Assembly (NCBI RefSeq): GCF_041027365.1
Contig: NZ_JBFTEH010000004.1
Span: 248,001 to 312,000 of the forward strand
Reading direction: 5' to 3'
Source of the DNA: VKMB-3413 sp041027365
Lineage (GTDB): Bacteria > Pseudomonadota > Alphaproteobacteria > Rhizobiales > Rhizobiaceae
DNA length: 64,000 nt
The notes below the pieces were generated by a model. The model was not told where the DNA came from, searched no databases, and worked only from the letters and a program-made list of their open reading frames with translations. A program made the position numbers and the translations under genes. This document shows, piece after piece, positions 61,599 to 64,000 of this stretch (its first letter is position 1; each line of letters begins with the position of its first letter).

Positions 61599-62404
61599 GC
61601 GCGGTGGGCGATGCAGCGGGGCCGGCATCTCCGGCGGCCGACAAGGCTCGCGGCTGGCGGCCGAACCGGATGCTGGTGCTCAATGTCGTCGCCATGCTGC
61701 TCGGCATCGGCATCTGGGAACTCGTCACCGCCGTCGGCGTGGTCGGCCTGCCGACGCCGGTCGCGGTGTTTGACCAGGCGGTCGCCTCGATCGAGAGCGG
61801 GCTCTTGATCTCGGATGCCGCGGCGAGCCTTGCCCGCGTCCTCGCCGGCTTCGTCCTCGGCGTCGCGGTCGCGATCCCCGTCGGCTTCCTGATGGGCTGG
61901 TACCCGACGGCGCGGGGCCTGATAGAGCCCTATGTGCAGTTCTTCCGCACCATCCCGCCGCTGGCGATCATCCCGCTCGCGATCGTGACGATGGGCATCG
62001 GCGAAGTGCCGAAGATCTTCGTCATCTTCCTCGCCGCCTTCCTCACCAGCGTCGTCGCGACCTTCCAGGGGGTGATCAGCGTCGACCGCACGCTGATCAA
62101 CGCGGCGCGCGTGCTCGGCGCCGGCGACGCGACGATCTTCCGCCGCGTCGTCATCCCCGCCTCGACGCCCTTCATCATGGTCGGCGTCCGGATCGGCCTC
62201 GGCTCGTCCTGGGCGACCGTGGTCGCGGCGGAGCTGATCGCGGCGCAGTCCGGCCTCGGCTTCCGCATGCAGCAGGGCCAGCTCTACTACGACCTGCCGA
62301 CGATCTTCGTCAGCCTCATCACCATCGGCATTCTCGGCCTCGTGATGGACCGGATCGTCATCGCCGCCGACCGCCGCCTCACCGCCTGGCAGGAGAAGGC
62401 ATGA
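61595..62404 (+). CDS. SsuC/TauC-type ABC transporter permease
   Basis: 269 residues, about six membrane spans. The binding-protein-dependent permease motif (NAARVLGAGDATIFRRVVIPAS, EAA loop) and FFRTIPPLAIIPLAIVTMGIGE are typical of sulfonate/nitrate/taurine permeases. ATG overlaps the FGE stop (ATGA). With the next two genes it forms a complete importer, likely for the sulfatase substrate. Confidence 0.93.
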   Translation: MSAVGDAAGPASPAADKARGWRPNRMLVLNVVAMLLGIGIWELVTAVGVVGLPTPVAVFDQAVASIESGLLISDAAASLARVLAGFVLGVAVAIPVGFLMGWYPTARGLIEPYVQFFRTIPPLAIIPLAIVTMGIGEVPKIFVIFLAAFLTSVVATFQGVISVDRTLINAARVLGAGDATIFRRVVIPASTPFIMVGVRIGLGSSWATVVAAELIAAQSGLGFRMQQGQLYYDLPTIFVSLITIGILGLVMDRIVIAADRRLTAWQEKA

Positions 62405-63180
62405 GCCCGAAGATCTCGTTCAAGGACGTCTCGCGCGTGTTCGAGGTTTCCGGTCGGCCCGTGTTCACCGCGCTCGACCGGCTGTCGCTCGACATCGACG
62501 ACGGCGAATTCATCACCGTCGTCGGCCCGTCGGGCTGCGGCAAGTCGACAGCGATGAACATTGCTGCGGGCCTTTTGCCGCCGTCTTCGGGCCGCGTGCT
62601 GGTCGACGGCGTCGAGGTGAGGGGCCCCGGGCCGGAACGCGGCGTCATTTTCCAGCAATATGCCCTGTTCCCCTGGCTGACGGTGCGCGAGAACGTCGAG
62701 TTCGGCCTGCGGCTGACCGGCATGCCGAAGGCGGAACGGCGCAAGGTCGCCGACCACTTCATCGACCTCGTCAACCTCGGCCACTTCGCCGACTCGCTGC
62801 CCAAGATGCTGTCCGGCGGCATGAAGCAGCGCTGCGCCATCGCGCGGGCCTATGCCGTCAACCCGAAGATCCTCTTGATGGACGAGCCCTTCGGCGCGCT
62901 CGACGCGCTGACCCGCGTCCAGCTGCAGGACCAGTTGCTACAGACCTGGAGCCGGGATCGGCGCACCGTCATGTTCATCACCCACGATGTCGACGAGGCA
63001 GTCTATCTCGCCAACCGCGTCGTGGTGATGGCGGCGCGGCCCGGGCGCCTCGACCGCATCATCCCCGTCGATCTCCCCTATCCCCGGACCGAGGAGATCC
63101 GCCTGTCGCCGGAATTCGCCGCGCTTCGCAACGAGGTGTGGCGGGCCGTCTACCATCCGAGACTTCAACAGAGCGCATGA
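62401..63180 (+). CDS. SsuB/TauB-type ABC transporter ATPase
   Basis: 259 residues. Walker A is VGPSGCGKSTAMN, the signature LSGGMKQR, and Walker B ILLMDEPFGALD, with the switch His in FITHDVDEA. Its ATG overlaps the permease stop by 4 bases. It energises uptake through the SsuC-like permease. Confidence 0.95.
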   Translation: MSPKISFKDVSRVFEVSGRPVFTALDRLSLDIDDGEFITVVGPSGCGKSTAMNIAAGLLPPSSGRVLVDGVEVRGPGPERGVIFQQYALFPWLTVRENVEFGLRLTGMPKAERRKVADHFIDLVNLGHFADSLPKMLSGGMKQRCAIARAYAVNPKILLMDEPFGALDALTRVQLQDQLLQTWSRDRRTVMFITHDVDEAVYLANRVVVMAARPGRLDRIIPVDLPYPRTEEIRLSPEFAALRNEVWRAVYHPRLQQSA

Positions 63181-63194
63181 AAGGGAGGACAATC

Positions 63195-64000
63195 ATGCTG
63201 ACGAGACGATCATTCCTGAAGACGGGCGCGGTGGTCGCGGCCGCCGGCGTCGCGATGCCCGCCGTCATCGGCCGGGCGCGCGCCGCATCGACCGACATGA
63301 CCATCGGCTACATCGCCGACTTTCCGAATTCGAGCATCCTCGCGATCGCCGAGGACCAGAAGATGTGGGAGGCCGAGGGCGTCAACGCGACCACCAAGGT
63401 CTTCACCAACGGACCGATCCAGATCCAGGCGATGGGCGCCGGCAGCCTCGACTTCGGCACGATCGGACCCGGCGCGCTGTGGCTGCCGGCGAGCGGCCGC
63501 GCCAAGGTCGTCAGCGTCAATGACATCGGCTTTTCCGACCGCGTCATTGCGCAGCCGGACATCACCTCGATCGAGCAGCTGAAGGGCAAGAAGGTCGGCG
63601 TGCCGCAGGGCACCTCCGGCGACATGATCCTGCGCCTCGCGCTGAAGAAGGCCGGGATGACGATCAAGGACATCGACATGGTGCCGATGGATCCGAGCAC
63701 CGTCGTCGCCGCCTTCGCCTCCAAGCAGATCGTCGCCGCCGGCATCTGGTACCCGCTGATCAGCGTCATCAAGAAGCAGGTGCCGAAGCTGAACGAGCTC
63801 GCGGCCAACAAGGACTTCTTCCCCGAGACCTCCTTCATCAACACGCTCGTCGCGCGCAACGAGGTGGTGGCGCAGGACCCGGAGAAGGTGAAGAAGTTCC
63901 TGTCGGTGATGAAGAAGGCGCTCGACTGGCGCATCAACAACCTCGACAAGGCCATCGACCTGACCGTCGCCTTCACCAACGCGCCGAAGGACATCGTCGC
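63195..64000 (+). CDS. SsuA/TauA-type ABC solute-binding protein (3' end missing)
   Basis: The first ~268 residues are present; the gene runs off the right edge. A Tat signal peptide (RRSFLKTGAVVAAAGVAMP) opens it, GGGAGGAC precedes the ATG, and the mature part (MTIGYIADFPNSSILAIAEDQKMWEAEGV, GKKVGVPQGTSGDMILRLALKKAG) follows the NMT1/SsuA pattern. It is the binding component of the sulfatase-operon importer. A sulphonate, taurine-like or sulphate-ester ligand is likely but unproven. Confidence 0.92.
   Translation, partial: MLTRRSFLKTGAVVAAAGVAMPAVIGRARAASTDMTIGYIADFPNSSILAIAEDQKMWEAEGVNATTKVFTNGPIQIQAMGAGSLDFGTIGPGALWLPASGRAKVVSVNDIGFSDRVIAQPDITSIEQLKGKKVGVPQGTSGDMILRLALKKAGMTIKDIDMVPMDPSTVVAAFASKQIVAAGIWYPLISVIKKQVPKLNELAANKDFFPETSFINTLVARNEVVAQDPEKVKKFLSVMKKALDWRINNLDKAIDLTVAFTNAPKDIV

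Overview
The window is high-GC chromosomal DNA from an alphaproteobacterium, most likely of the order Hyphomicrobiales (Rhizobiales). I infer this from a petABC cytochrome bc1 operon, an mbfA gene behind an Irr-type (ICE) box, a thiCOSGED operon behind a TPP riboswitch, rhizobial-type dipeptide/betaine catabolic genes, and dense genes with many 4-base ATGA/GTGA overlaps. No rRNA, tRNA, CRISPR array, prophage or insertion sequence was recognised.

Region by region: 1-1135 is the start of a three-haem cytochrome c (cut by the window edge). 1438-3645 encodes a secreted HExxHxxGxxHD metalloprotease with seven near-identical 44-residue repeats. 4182-21802 looks like one large catabolic locus. It has a LysR regulator, a Rieske oxygenase, a gamma-lyase-family PLP enzyme, an OoxA/HcnB-like flavoprotein, two DAO-family flavoproteins, a desaturase-fold protein and a PhnD-like protein. 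Convergent to these are a RocB-like M20 peptidase and a complete dipeptide-type ABC importer. The substrate is not known to me; an imported N-methylated amino acid, betaine or opine-like compound is the simplest inference.

22162-27795 holds a photolyase, a PepSY / cytochrome b561 / two-component group, and mbfA (iron export, Irr-regulated). 28024-30852 is petABC, closed by a clear terminator. 30949-36670 carries an IsdG/HmuQ-like haem oxygenase, apt, an acid phosphatase, a dCACHE-like diguanylate cyclase with a C-terminal GAF domain, two MaoC-type hydratases and an OsmC protein. 37349-42703 is a divergent envelope-stress module related to E. coli yjfIJKLMC (DUF2170, PspA/IM30, DUF2491, DUF350, DUF1190, glutathionylspermidine-synthase-like ATP-grasp) with an added TVGYGD ion channel/RCK gene.

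43169-45667 encodes a large secreted Sel1-repeat protein. 45680-51052 is the thiamine biosynthesis operon with its TPP riboswitch. 51473-54910 contains argG and, divergently, an AI-2E-family permease with an extra C-terminal domain. 54944-57620 is a zinc/manganese-type ABC importer (znuABC order) with candidate Zur-like operators. 57758-64000 contains a LacI regulator and a divergent sulfatase / formylglycine-generating enzyme / SsuCBA-type importer operon, cut by the right edge. Six copies of a short palindromic repeat lie in two intergenic regions (10842-11178 and 51216-51363).
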